DNA of 64,000 nt from Sphingomonas sp. TREG-RG-20F-R18-01 (GTDB lineage: Bacteria; Pseudomonadota; Alphaproteobacteria; Sphingomonadales; Sphingomonadaceae). The DNA is taken from NCBI RefSeq assembly GCF_022662475.1, contig NZ_JAKNQQ010000001.1, positions 310,001 through 374,000 of the forward strand, written 5' to 3'. Of the stretch, positions 17,124-26,282 are shown one piece after another. Numbering within the stretch: position 1 is the first letter of the stretch; each line of letters starts with the position of its first letter. Position numbers and translations under genes: made by a program. The notes beneath the pieces are model-generated. The model had not been told where the DNA came from. It searched no databases and was given only the letters and a program-made list of their open reading frames with translations.

Positions 17124-17640
17124 TTTCGACGCGCCGTTCACCCCGGTGCGCATCGCCGTGCTGACGGTCTCGGATACGCGCGGCCTGGCCGAGGATCGTT
17201 CGGGCGACACGCTGACGGCGCGTCTGAGCGAAGCCGGACATATCCTTGCCGATCGTGAAATCGTGAAGGACGACGTCGGGCTGATCATGGCGGTATTGCA
17301 CCGCTGGATCGACGACGAGACGATCGATTGCGTCATCACCTCCGGCGGCACCGGCGTGACCGGCCGCGACGTGACACCCGAGGCAGTCGAGCGGATCGCC
17401 GAGAAGATGATCCCCGGCTTCGGCGAACTGTTCCGCTGGCTCAGCTTCAAGTCGATCGGGACGTCGACCGTTCAGTCGCGAGCGTGCGCCTGCGTCACCC
17501 GCGGGACCTATATCTTCGCGCTGCCCGGGTCGACCGGCGCGGTGAAGGACGGTTGGGACGGAATTCTCAAGGACCAGCTCGACAGCCGCCACAAGCCCTG
17601 CAATTTCGTCGAACTGATGCCGCGCCTGCGCGAACGGTAA
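17113..17640 (+). CDS. moaB: Molybdenum cofactor biosynthesis protein B
   Basis: 175-residue MoaB/MogA fold protein. It carries the molybdopterin-binding motif TSGGTGVTGRDVTPEA and the conserved GSTGAVKDGW near the C-terminus. It probably adenylylates molybdopterin before molybdenum insertion. The start is GTG 17113, inside the last 11 bp of the lytic transglycosylase gene; the next ATG would cut into the conserved first strand. No other moa or moe genes are nearby, so the operon link to the transglycosylase is positional only. Confidence 0.9.
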   Translation: MPIDFDAPFTPVRIAVLTVSDTRGLAEDRSGDTLTARLSEAGHILADREIVKDDVGLIMAVLHRWIDDETIDCVITSGGTGVTGRDVTPEAVERIAEKMIPGFGELFRWLSFKSIGTSTVQSRACACVTRGTYIFALPGSTGAVKDGWDGILKDQLDSRHKPCNFVELMPRLRER

Positions 17641-17769
17641 TGGCGCCCATGTGGCGCTCAGGCCTTGTGATGGGGGCGCCCGAATGGCGGTATCATGGGC
17701 GTGCCGGCCAGGCCACGGTGGATCCCGGGACAGGCCCTGCATGACGATGGTTCGGGTACAGCCGTCCCC

Positions 17770-19986
17770 CTAGAGCCCCTTCACCAGCGGCAGGATGGTC
17801 GAATAGCCATCGGTCCACGGCACGAACCCACTGCGACCGCGCGCCGGCAGCCAGCCGCGGCCGCGGGCCTGCAATAAGCGGATCGTCGCCGGATCGCGCG
17901 ACAGTGCGATCCATTGCGACATGGTGGCCGCATCGCGCACCGGCTTTGACGGCATGTAGAACAGCGTCACCGCCTGCCATCCGCCCGCCTTCGCCGCCGC
18001 GGCCACGACCGGCTCGAGGTCGAGGAAACGGTTGGAGATATGCACCAGCAGCACCCCGCGGGGGGACAGCACGCGTGCATAGCTGGCAAACGCCTCGCGC
18101 GTCAGCAGATGCATCGGCACCGAGTCGGACGAGAAGGCGTCCAGCGCGAGCAGGTCGAGCGAAGCCTCCTTCGCGCCCGCCAGGCTCAGCCGCGCATCGC
18201 CGAGCACGATCGTCGGATCGGGGAGGCACCGCGACAGGAAGCTGAACTGGCCGGTATCGCGCGCGATCCGTACGATCGCAGGATCGATCTCGTAGAACTG
18301 CCAGTGCTGCCCAGGCCGCGCGTAACAGGCCAGCGTGCCCGTCCCGAGCCCAACCACCCCCACGCGGGCGCCCGGACCGTAGAGCGTCGGCAACGCCTGC
18401 ATCGCCTGCCCGACTCCGGACCCCGGCACGTAATACGCGGTCGGCGTGCGTTCGCGCGCGGGTGAGCCGCGCAGCTGCGTGCCGTGGACGGTCGTGCCGT
18501 GCGCCAGCTGCCGCTCGGTCGCCGAGCCGTGGACGGTATAGACCCCGAAATAGCTGCGTGTGCGCGCCAGCGGCTCGAGCGAGATCGCGATCGCCTGATA
18601 GCCGCCGAACGCCACCAGCGCCCCGAACAGCGCGATCCCGAACGCAACTGGCGTCCCGATCGTGAGCACGCCCACCGCGACGATCACCAGCAGCACGACT
18701 TGCTGGAGCGACGACGGCGAGTCGGTAGTCCCGGCATTGCCGAGCATGATGAAGACCGCCACGATCATGATCGCAGCGACCGCAAGGACCAGTATTCGCC
18801 GCCGCGCCGGATCGGTCGCCCACAGCCATCGTAGCGGCGCGAGCAGATAAGCGTGCGGCGTGAGCACGCCCGCGGCAAGGATCAGGATCGGGTATTCATA
18901 TGTCCAGTCGAATAGCAGCGGTGCGACCAGCGCACTGAACACGCCGCCCAGCGCCCCCCCGAACGCCATCGCGAGATAAAAACCGGTGAGCCGGTCCGGC
19001 GCGGGCCGCAGTCGATACAGGCCGGTGTGAAGCGACACCGACACGAGGAACAACAACGCCAGCGCCATGATCGCGCCGAGATACGGCAACCCTGGCATGC
19101 CCCCGACCAGTATCCCGCCGAACAGCAGGATCGCGATCGGCGCGATCCGCGTCTGGATATCCGCGGCGGTGCGATCCTGCGCAAACGCGATCGTGAAGCT
19201 CAGCAGATACAGCCCGAGCGGGATCACCCACAACAGCGGCATCGCGACGATGTCGGTGGTGATATAGGTCGAGGTCGCCAGCATCAGCCCGGACGGCACG
19301 AACGCGAGCAGGATCCAGTGCGCGACGCGGCGACGGCCCGGCGGCGGGGATGTTACCGGGGACGCCGCCTGCAACGGACGATCGCGTGGAAGCGTAGCGG
19401 CACAAAGCGCCACCAGCAGCCCGACGAGAATATAGCCGCTGCTCCACAACAATCGCTGACCCACCAGCGCCATGGTCGGTTCGACCAGCAGCGGATAGGC
19501 GAGCAGGCCGACGAAACTGCCGAGATTGGACGCGGCGTACAACGCATAGGGGTCCTGCCCGCGTCGCGACAGGCTGAACCAGCGCTGCAGCAGCGGCGAC
19601 TGCGCCGAAACGGCGAAGAACAACGGTCCGATCGACAGCACCAGCAGCCACGGCACCCAGAGTGCGGGCAGCGCCTTGGGCCCGGGCTGCATCGCGCCGA
19701 GCCCGATCGGCAACCATAGCGCGGCAAGCAGCAGGACGCCCAAGTGCACCCGCCCCTGCAACCGGGGTTCGAGCCGGCCGAGCCAATGCGCATAGGCATA
19801 ACCGCCGAGCAGCAGCGCCTGGTAGACCAGCATCGCCGAGTTCCACACCGCCGGTGCGCCGCCGAGACGCGGCAAGGCCATCCGCGCGACCATCGGCTGG
19901 ACCAGAAACAACAGGAACGCACTCGACAGGATCGTCAGGACGAACAGCGGACGAACCAGGCCGCCGCGGCTAGGCGATAGGGTCAT
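17770..19986 (-). CDS. Fused MFS-like membrane protein / spermidine-synthase-like methyltransferase fold
   Basis: 738 residues. The N-terminal part (about 1-470) has many hydrophobic segments, at least twelve, starting with FVLTILSSAFLLFLVQPMVAR. The C-terminal part (about 490-735) is a spermidine-synthase-like Rossmann domain with VGVVGLGTGTLACYA and LLALDAFSSDSVPMHLLT. Such fusions are common in proteobacteria, but the substrate is unknown. The aminopropyl-acceptor residues of true SpeE cannot be verified here. The start overlaps the GNAT gene's 3' end by 17 bp, so hemB-GNAT-fusion may be one operon. Confidence 0.85.
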   Translation of the reverse strand: MTLSPSRGGLVRPLFVLTILSSAFLLFLVQPMVARMALPRLGGAPAVWNSAMLVYQALLLGGYAYAHWLGRLEPRLQGRVHLGVLLLAALWLPIGLGAMQPGPKALPALWVPWLLVLSIGPLFFAVSAQSPLLQRWFSLSRRGQDPYALYAASNLGSFVGLLAYPLLVEPTMALVGQRLLWSSGYILVGLLVALCAATLPRDRPLQAASPVTSPPPGRRRVAHWILLAFVPSGLMLATSTYITTDIVAMPLLWVIPLGLYLLSFTIAFAQDRTAADIQTRIAPIAILLFGGILVGGMPGLPYLGAIMALALLFLVSVSLHTGLYRLRPAPDRLTGFYLAMAFGGALGGVFSALVAPLLFDWTYEYPILILAAGVLTPHAYLLAPLRWLWATDPARRRILVLAVAAIMIVAVFIMLGNAGTTDSPSSLQQVVLLVIVAVGVLTIGTPVAFGIALFGALVAFGGYQAIAISLEPLARTRSYFGVYTVHGSATERQLAHGTTVHGTQLRGSPARERTPTAYYVPGSGVGQAMQALPTLYGPGARVGVVGLGTGTLACYARPGQHWQFYEIDPAIVRIARDTGQFSFLSRCLPDPTIVLGDARLSLAGAKEASLDLLALDAFSSDSVPMHLLTREAFASYARVLSPRGVLLVHISNRFLDLEPVVAAAAKAGGWQAVTLFYMPSKPVRDAATMSQWIALSRDPATIRLLQARGRGWLPARGRSGFVPWTDGYSTILPLVKGL

Positions 19987-20518
19987 TCAGCGGCCGATCG
20001 ATACGATACTGGATGTGGCGCTTGAGCGGACTGTCGTCGGCCACCAGCGGATGATCGAAATCGCCATCGGCGATCCGGTGCATTCCGAGGCGCTCCATCA
20101 AGCCCCAGCTTGCCGCATTGTCGGGTACCGTGATCGCCACGACCTGAGCGGCTGGCAGGTTCGCCCATGCCCAGTCGAGCGTCGCCGACGCCGCCTCACG
20201 CGCGTACCCCTGTCCCCAATACGCCTGCGAGAAGCGCCATCCGATCTCGAGCAGGCCTTCGATCGGCGTATCGGGTGCGCCGGGCTTGAGCCCGCAGATC
20301 CCGAGCATCGCTCCGTCGGAGCGTCGCTCGACGACCCAGAAGGCGAAGCCATGCTCGGCCTGCGACGCGGTCATACGCGCCATCATGGCGTCCAGCGCGG
20401 CTTCGCCCACGACCGGAAGCAGGTAGCGCATCACGGCGGGATCGCGGCATTGCGCCCACAGGGAAATCCGGTCGCGGTCCTCGACCGGGCGCAGGATCAG
20501 CCGTTCGGTTTCGATCAC
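19970..20518 (-). CDS. GNAT family N-acetyltransferase, RimJ/RimL-like
   Basis: 182 residues. It starts METERLILRP-like (MIETERLILRPVEDRD), the usual opening of the RimJ/RimL acetyltransferase group. The acetyl-CoA motif appears as YWGQGYAREAASATLDWA, followed by VPDNAASWGLMERLGM. The acceptor substrate is unknown. It lies 10 bp downstream of hemB and overlaps the next gene by 17 bp. Confidence 0.87.
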   Translation of the reverse strand: MIETERLILRPVEDRDRISLWAQCRDPAVMRYLLPVVGEAALDAMMARMTASQAEHGFAFWVVERRSDGAMLGICGLKPGAPDTPIEGLLEIGWRFSQAYWGQGYAREAASATLDWAWANLPAAQVVAITVPDNAASWGLMERLGMHRIADGDFDHPLVADDSPLKRHIQYRIDRPLNDPIA

Positions 20519-20528
20519 GCAGGTCGCC

Positions 20529-21521
20529 TCATGCGCCGAGCAGCCGCGCCGCGTGCGCGGCGTGATAGGTCAGCACGCCCGACGTTCCCGCGCGCTTGAA
20601 CGCCATCAGGCTTTCCAGCACCATCGCATCGCGGTCCGCCGCCCCGGCTGCGACCGCAGCCTCGATCATCGCGTATTCGCCCGAGACTTGGTAAGCAAAA
20701 ACAGGGACTTGGAACTCGGATTTGACGCGCAGAATGATGTCGAGATAGGGCATTCCCGGCTTCACCATCACGCTGTCCGCCCCCTCCGCCAGATCGAGCG
20801 CGACCTCGCGCAGCGCTTCCTCGGCATTGGCCGAGTCCATCTGATAGGTCTTCTTGTCGCCTTTCAGCAGCCCGCGGCTACCCACCGCATCGCGGAACGG
20901 GCCGTAGAACGCGCTCGCATATTTGGCGGCGTAGGACATGATCTGGACGTTGTGGTGTCCGCCATTCTCCAGCGCGTCGCGGATCGCACCGATCCGGCCG
21001 TCCATCATGTCCGATGGCGCGATGATGTCCGACCCCGCCTCGGCCTGGGTCAGTGCCTGGCCGACCAGCGCCTCGGACGTGATGTCGTTGACGACATAGC
21101 CTGCCGCGTCGACCAGTCCGTCATGGCCATGCGTGGTGTAGGGATCGAGCGCGACGTCGGTCAGCACGCCGACCTCGGGTACCGCATCCTTGAGCGCGTG
21201 GATCGCACGGCACATCAGGTTGTCGGGGTTGAGCGCTTCGCGCCCATCGTCGGTGCGCAGATGCGCAGGGGTGTTCGGGAACAATGCGATACACGGAATA
21301 CCGAGATCCCGCGCTTCGCGCCCGCGCGCGACGATCCCGTCGATCGACCAGCGCGACACGCCCGGAAGCGACGCGATCGGATCCTCCACGCCTTGCCCCT
21401 CGGCAATGAACAGCGGCCAGATCAGGTCGGCTGGGGTCAGCACGGTTTCGGCGTAGAGTCGCCGACTCCAGCTGCTGGCGCGGGTACGACGGAGGCGGAG
21501 GGCTGGATAGGATGCGGTCAT
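20529..21521 (-). CDS. hemB: Porphobilinogen synthase (delta-aminolevulinic acid dehydratase)
   Basis: 330-residue enzyme that condenses two 5-aminolevulinate molecules to porphobilinogen in tetrapyrrole synthesis. Visible motifs: LIWPLFIAEG, DVALDPYTTHGHDG (Asp-containing, i.e. not the Cys-rich zinc site), SYAAKYASAFYGPFRDA, and the active-site lysine segment VMVKPGMPYLDII. The non-cysteine metal motif fits the Mg2+-dependent group typical of alphaproteobacteria. Start ATG 21521; a 12-codon upstream extension is unlike the family. First gene of a likely hemB-GNAT-MFS/SpeE-like operon. Confidence 0.96.
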   Translation of the reverse strand: MTASYPALRLRRTRASSWSRRLYAETVLTPADLIWPLFIAEGQGVEDPIASLPGVSRWSIDGIVARGREARDLGIPCIALFPNTPAHLRTDDGREALNPDNLMCRAIHALKDAVPEVGVLTDVALDPYTTHGHDGLVDAAGYVVNDITSEALVGQALTQAEAGSDIIAPSDMMDGRIGAIRDALENGGHHNVQIMSYAAKYASAFYGPFRDAVGSRGLLKGDKKTYQMDSANAEEALREVALDLAEGADSVMVKPGMPYLDIILRVKSEFQVPVFAYQVSGEYAMIEAAVAAGAADRDAMVLESLMAFKRAGTSGVLTYHAAHAARLLGA

Positions 21522-21602
21522 GGGCTGCGTTCTGGAACTTCGCTGGGGGTCGCGCAAGGGTTAGAAGGTGCGCACTCTGACGCCGCAGGTTGTCCCGTTC
21601 TC

Positions 21603-21715
21603 GTCACCCCGGCGAAGGCCGGGGCCGCCATGGTGCAACGCGCTACCGGCGATACCGCACGTCGTCGCCCCGCCGCGCCCGGTCAACCACACGGCCCGGC
21701 CTTCGCCGGGGTGAC
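21603..21715. repeat. Inverted pair of palindromic repeat arms (CCCCGGCGAAGGCCGGGG family)
   Basis: Left arm 21603-21624 (GTCACCCCGGCGAAGGCCGGGG) and right arm 21694-21715 are reverse complements over 22 nt with one mismatch, spaced by about 69 bp. Located between hemB's upstream side and the 3' end of the MATE gene, filling the 248-bp intergenic space. It may act as a 3'-end stabiliser or terminator for the MATE transcript. Confidence 0.75.
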
Positions 21716-21769
21716 GGGCGGAGTTTGCATTGCTCCCAAGCCCGACACCTCGCCCGCCCGGCACCCCGC

Positions 21770-23251
21770 TCACCCCGCCGGGTGCAACCGCCCGCCTGGT
21801 TCCGCCGGGTTCTGGCTCTGCTCGTTCGCTTCGGCGGAGGGCACCGCAAGCTTCTGCCTGCGCCATCCACCAAAACGGTAATAGCCTGACGCCATCACGA
21901 AGTTTGCAACCGACCCGAGCGGAAAACTCCACCACAAGGCATCGGCCCCCCATGCCGGCTGGAACGCCAGCGCAAACCCCAGCCGTACCGGATACATGGC
22001 GATGAACAGCATCGTCAGCGGTGCCCACACCGCGCCGTTCGCGCGGACCGTGGAGAACAGCACCATCGTCATGCCGAAGATGATGAAGTTCCAGCTCGCC
22101 AACACCTGGATATGTCGCGCGATCGGGAGCGCAGCGCTCTCGCCGCCCAAGAACAACAGCATCACCGGTCGGTCGAAGGCGATGATCGCGATCACCATCG
22201 TCGTCGTCAGCAGCGCGCTGAACACCAGCCCGGACATGGTGATGCGGTCCACTCGGTCCCATTGTCCCGCACCGATATTCTGCGCCGCCATGCTGCTCAC
22301 CGCCGCGCCGACCGCAAGCGCCGGCATCTGGATATAGCCCCACAATTGCATCGAGATGCCGTACGCGGCGGTGGTATCGACGCCGTAGCGGTTGACCAGC
22401 CCGGTCATCGTCAGCGCGGCCACCGAAACGACCAGCATCTGCGCACCCATCGGCAAGCCCTTGAGCAGGATCGTCCGCGCCAATGCCGCCGACGGGATCA
22501 GATAGGCGACTTCCGCCCCGCGTAAGCGGATCGGCAAGTCCCGGCGGTAAATGAACGCCAGCAGCCCGAGCGAGGCAACATGCACCGCGATCAACGTCGC
22601 CACTGCCGACCCCGCGATCCCCATCCGTGGCATGCCGAACAGCCCGCGGATGAACACCGGGTTCAGCCCGCTGTCGAGCAACACGCTCAGCCCCGTGAAA
22701 TAGAGCGGCGTCACCGAATCGCCGACTCCGCGCAGCGCCATGCCGAGCAGCACCAGCAGCATCGTCGCGGGCAGCCCGAGGAAGATCACGCGCAGATAGG
22801 CGAGTGCAAGTGGCTGGACGGTTGGCGGGGTGGCAAGGCTGGCCAGGATTTCGGGCGAGAAGATCCAGCCGAGCACCGCAATCACGACCGCGCCTGCCAT
22901 CACGAGCCCGATCGACGCCCCGAACGCGCGCCGCGCGGCTACGATATCGCGCCGCCCGATCGACTGTCCGATCAGGATCGTCGCCGCCATGCCGAAGCCG
23001 AAGACGGCGGCGAACATCAGGAACATGATCGTATTGGCGTTGGCGGTCGCCGCGACCGCCCCTTCGCCGAGGAAACGCCCGACCCAGATCGTATTGATCG
23101 ACCCGTTGAGCGATTGCAGGATATTCGAGCCGAGCGTCGGCAGCGCGAACGCGAGCAGCGTCGTCGCGATCGGTCCGGTGGTGAGGTCGCGCTTGCGTGC
23201 GCCCCGCGACGCGGTCGGTGGAGGGCTGGTCCTGTCGGCTACGTCGCTCAC
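21770..23251 (-). CDS. MATE family efflux transporter
   Basis: 493-residue inner-membrane protein with about twelve hydrophobic segments in two homologous halves. The N-terminal half opens with the MATE-like LLAFALPTLGSNILQSLNGSI. Expected role: Na+- or H+-driven export of organic cations, drugs or dyes. Start uncertain: GTG 23251 is preceded by GGAGGG at 3-4 nt spacing, while in-frame ATG 23266 has a GAGG directly abutting it; the first is preferred. The C-terminal tail after the last membrane segment is hydrophilic. Flanked on both sides by repeat arms. Confidence 0.9.
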   Translation of the reverse strand: MSDVADRTSPPPTASRGARKRDLTTGPIATTLLAFALPTLGSNILQSLNGSINTIWVGRFLGEGAVAATANANTIMFLMFAAVFGFGMAATILIGQSIGRRDIVAARRAFGASIGLVMAGAVVIAVLGWIFSPEILASLATPPTVQPLALAYLRVIFLGLPATMLLVLLGMALRGVGDSVTPLYFTGLSVLLDSGLNPVFIRGLFGMPRMGIAGSAVATLIAVHVASLGLLAFIYRRDLPIRLRGAEVAYLIPSAALARTILLKGLPMGAQMLVVSVAALTMTGLVNRYGVDTTAAYGISMQLWGYIQMPALAVGAAVSSMAAQNIGAGQWDRVDRITMSGLVFSALLTTTMVIAIIAFDRPVMLLFLGGESAALPIARHIQVLASWNFIIFGMTMVLFSTVRANGAVWAPLTMLFIAMYPVRLGFALAFQPAWGADALWWSFPLGSVANFVMASGYYRFGGWRRQKLAVPSAEANEQSQNPAEPGGRLHPAG

Positions 23252-23289
23252 ATGCCCTCCGTTCATCCTCGTGCGGGAGGACATTTGCC

Positions 23290-23380
23290 GTCGGCCCGGC
23301 GCAGGCCGGAGCCGCCACGTTATGTTCCGCAACAGCCGTTGCTCGACCAACATGGCAGCCCCGGCCTTCGCCGGGGTGAC
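23290..23380. repeat. Inverted pair of palindromic repeat arms
   Basis: Left arm near 23290-23310 (GTCGGCCCGGCGCAGGCCGGA, degenerate) and right arm 23359-23380, an exact copy of the CCCCGGCCTTCGCCGGGGTGAC unit also found at 21694-21715. It lies between the MATE start and the valS stop and covers most of the 136-bp gap. Confidence 0.7.
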
Positions 23381-23387
23381 GAAGGAT

Positions 23388-26198
23388 TTATCCTAAACGC
23401 GCCAATGCCGCGCTCAGACGCTCGGCCTCGGCGGCTTTTTCGGCGTGGTCGGCCCGCGCCTTCTCGACCGCTTCCGGCTTGGCGCGTTCGACAAAGCTCG
23501 GGTTGCCGAGCCGCCCGGCCAGCGCATCACGCTCCTTGGCCGCCGCTTCGATTCCCTTGGTCAGGCGCGCACGCTCGGCATCGAGGTCGATCACGCCCGC
23601 CAACGGCAAGACGAACGTCGCCTCGTCGACGACGACCTGTACCGCGCCGCCCGCCGGAGCATCGCCCGTCGCCAGGTCGATCCGTGCCAGCCGCGCGATC
23701 ACGCTCGCCTGCCGGTCGAGTCGCGCCAGCGTTTCCGGCCCAGCATCGCGGACATGCACCGGCATCCGCGTCCCCGGCGCGACGTTGAGCTCGGTCCGCG
23801 CCGCGCGGACCTCGCCGATTAGCCGGATCAGCCAGTCGATCTCCTGGCTCGCCGCGGGATCGAGCGACCGCGCATCCGCGATGGGCCAGTGCGCGACGAT
23901 CAGGTTGGTCTCGCGCGGACCCATCGCGTTCCACAACTCTTCGGTGATGAAGGGCATGAACGGGTGGAGCAGCACGAGAATCTGGTCGATCACCCAACCC
24001 GCGACCGCGCGGGTCTCGTCGGCGTCAGCGCCGGTGGCGGGTGCATCCATCTGGCCGAGGACGGGCTTGATCAGCTCGAGATACCAGTCGCAGAAGCGGC
24101 TCCACACGAACTGATAGACCGCATTCGCGGCGCCATCGAAACGCAGGTCGGCGAGTGCGAGGTCGACCGCCTGCACCGTAGTGATGGTCTCTGCGATGAT
24201 CCATTTGTTGACCGCCAGGGCTGCGACCGGCGCGTCGAGCATCTTGCTCGCACCGATGCCGTTGCCCTGCGCGAAACGGCAGGCGTTCCACAGCTTGGTC
24301 GCGAAGTTGCGATAGCCCTCGACCCGCTTCTCATCCATCTTGATGTCGCGGCCCTGGCTCTCCATCGCCGCCATGAAGAAGCGCAGCGCATCTGCGCCAT
24401 ACTGGTCGATCAGGCCGAGCGGGTTGACGACGTTGCCCTTGGATTTGGACATCTTCGCGCCGTCTGCTGCGCGGACAAGTCCGTGCAAGTACAGGGTCTT
24501 GAACGGCACATCGCCCATGAAGTGCAAACCCTGCATCATCATCCGGGCGTCCCAGAAGAACAGGATGTCGAAGCCCGAAATGAGCACGTCATTGGGGTAG
24601 CGGCCGTGGAGCTTGTCCCTTAGCCCCTCCCCTTCAGGGGAGGGGTTGGGGTGGGGCCGTGCAGCTAGCGTCGTGCTCTGCGAGGCATCCCCCACCCCTG
24701 GCCCCTCCCCTGAAGGGGAGGGGTAAGAGGGAGAAGAAGAGCCGTCCCAGCCGAGCGTCGCGAACGGCCACAGCGCGGACGAGAACCACGTGTCGAGCAC
24801 GTCATTGTCCTGCCGCAGCGCAACGCCCGCGCCTGCCTGCGCCTGAGCCTCAGTCTCGCTCATCGCAACGAACACCGACCCGTCCTCGGCGAACCACGCC
24901 GGAATCCGATGCCCCCACCACAGCTGCCGCGAGACGCACCACGGCTGGATGTTCTCCATCCAGTTGAAGAACGTCTTCTCCCACGTCTTGGGCACGAGCT
25001 TGATCGCGCCCGAGCGCACCGCCTCGATCGCGGGCTTCGCCAGCGTCGCGGCATCGACATACCATTGGTCGGTCAGCCACGGCTCGATCACCACGCCCGA
25101 GCGATCGCCGTACGGCGTCTGGATCGTGCGCGGCTCGGCGTCGTGCTCGGCACTGTCCTTGTCGACGTGCGGGATGAGGAACCCTTCCGCCTTCAACCGC
25201 GCGACGACCGCCTTGCGCGCTTCCGCGGTGGTCAGGCCGAGGAACGCGTCCGGGATCAACCCGTCGGACACCTGCACGACCTGTGCCTTGGCATCGAGCA
25301 TGTTGAGCATCGTGCCCGCCGCCATGCCAGCGCGCTTGCCGACTTCGAAATCGTTGAAGTCATGCCCCGGCGTGATCTTGACCGCGCCCGACCCGAGCTC
25401 CGGATCGGCATGGTCGTCGGTGATGATCGGGATCAGTCGCCCGGTGATCGGCAACCGCACCTGCTTGCCGACCAGCGCGGTATAGCGCTCGTCCGCAGCA
25501 TTCACTGCGACTGCCATGTCGGCGAGCATCGTCTCGGGCCGCGTCGTCGCGACCTCGATGAACCCCGAACCGTCCGCCAGCGGATAGCGCAAATGCCAGA
25601 AGCTGCCCTTGATCTCGCGCGTCTCGACCTCGAGGTCGCTGATCGCGGTGCCGAGACCCGGATCCCAGTTCACCAGCCGCTTGTCGCGGTACAGCAAGCC
25701 ATCGCGATGCAGGTCGACGAACACCTTGAGGACGGCCTTGGAAAAGCCCTCGTCCATCGTGAAGCGTTCGTTCGCCCAGTCCATCGAGCAGCCGAGCCGG
25801 CGGAGCTGCTGCGTGATCTCGCCGCCGCTCTCTTCCTTCCACGCCCAGACCTTGTCGACGAACTGCTCGCGCGTGAAGTCGGTGCGCTTCTGCGGCGGGT
25901 TGAGCGCGCCCATCTGCCGCTCGACCACCATCTGCGTCGCGATCCCTGCGTGATCGGTGCCGACCACCCACAAGGCGTCTTTGCCCTTCAGCCGCGCGTG
26001 GCGCGTCAGGATGTCCTGGAGCGTATTGTCGAGCGCGTGCCCGATGTGGAGCGACCCCGTCACGTTGGGCGGCGGGTTGACGATCGTCCACGGCTCGGCG
26101 CCCGGACGGTCGGGCCGGAACTGGCCGGTCGCCTCCCAATGCGCATACCAGCGCTGCTCGATTTCGGCGGGGTCGAAGGTTTTGGGAAGTTCGCTCAT
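23388..26198 (-). CDS. valS: Valyl-tRNA synthetase with an in-frame repeat-derived insertion
   Basis: 936-residue class I synthetase charging tRNA-Val. The HIGH-type motif is HIGHALDNT at about residue 47 (after PPPNVTGSL), and the KMSKS motif appears in [14 protein letters not shown]-terminal coiled coil is seen (last ~70 residues, Glu/Ala/Arg-rich). Oddity: between the conserved [14 protein letters not shown] and [17 protein letters not shown] there are about 40 extra residues (roughly 485-527) encoded by two inverted copies of a CCCCTCCCC-type palindrome. The frame stays open across the insertion, so the protein is likely made with a surface loop. Upstream on the same strand are the LOV kinase and PopZ-like genes, separated by a terminator. 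Confidence 0.95.
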   Translation of the reverse strand: MSELPKTFDPAEIEQRWYAHWEATGQFRPDRPGAEPWTIVNPPPNVTGSLHIGHALDNTLQDILTRHARLKGKDALWVVGTDHAGIATQMVVERQMGALNPPQKRTDFTREQFVDKVWAWKEESGGEITQQLRRLGCSMDWANERFTMDEGFSKAVLKVFVDLHRDGLLYRDKRLVNWDPGLGTAISDLEVETREIKGSFWHLRYPLADGSGFIEVATTRPETMLADMAVAVNAADERYTALVGKQVRLPITGRLIPIITDDHADPELGSGAVKITPGHDFNDFEVGKRAGMAAGTMLNMLDAKAQVVQVSDGLIPDAFLGLTTAEARKAVVARLKAEGFLIPHVDKDSAEHDAEPRTIQTPYGDRSGVVIEPWLTDQWYVDAATLAKPAIEAVRSGAIKLVPKTWEKTFFNWMENIQPWCVSRQLWWGHRIPAWFAEDGSVFVAMSETEAQAQAGAGVALRQDNDVLDTWFSSALWPFATLGWDGSSSPSYPSPSGEGPGVGDASQSTTLAARPHPNPSPEGEGLRDKLHGRYPNDVLISGFDILFFWDARMMMQGLHFMGDVPFKTLYLHGLVRAADGAKMSKSKGNVVNPLGLIDQYGADALRFFMAAMESQGRDIKMDEKRVEGYRNFATKLWNACRFAQGNGIGASKMLDAPVAALAVNKWIIAETITTVQAVDLALADLRFDGAANAVYQFVWSRFCDWYLELIKPVLGQMDAPATGADADETRAVAGWVIDQILVLLHPFMPFITEELWNAMGPRETNLIVAHWPIADARSLDPAASQEIDWLIRLIGEVRAARTELNVAPGTRMPVHVRDAGPETLARLDRQASVIARLARIDLATGDAPAGGAVQVVVDEATFVLPLAGVIDLDAERARLTKGIEAAAKERDALAGRLGNPSFVERAKPEAVEKARADHAEKAAEAERLSAALARLG
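24624..24723. repeat. Paired palindromic repeat inserted inside valS
   Basis: Left unit 24624-24656 starts with the palindrome CCCCTCCCC-TTCA-GGGGAGGGG and continues into TTGGGGTGGGG. Right unit 24690-24723 is its inverted copy, CCCCACCCC then CCCCTCCCC-TGAA-GGGGAGGGG. The two 22-bp cores are exact reverse complements, separated by 44 bases. The element is read as Pro/Ser/Gly/Glu-rich sequence (PSPSGEG and PSPEGEG) within ValS. Confidence 0.9.
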
Positions 26199-26234
26199 GA
26201 TGCCATCGGCTTTAGCCGGGCATGCGCAAAAAGA

Positions 26235-26262
26235 AAGGGCGGCCCCCGCCGGGACCGCCCTT
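26235..26262. terminator. Intrinsic terminator between the LOV kinase and valS
   Basis: AAGGGCGG (26235-26242) pairs with CCGCCCTT (26255-26262). T tracts flank it in both directions (TTTT on the plus side, CTTTCTTTTT on the minus side). It lies just after the LOV histidine kinase stop, so the kinase and valS are separate transcription units. Confidence 0.85.
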
Positions 26263-26282
26263 TTCCCTTTGTGACGGCCGGC

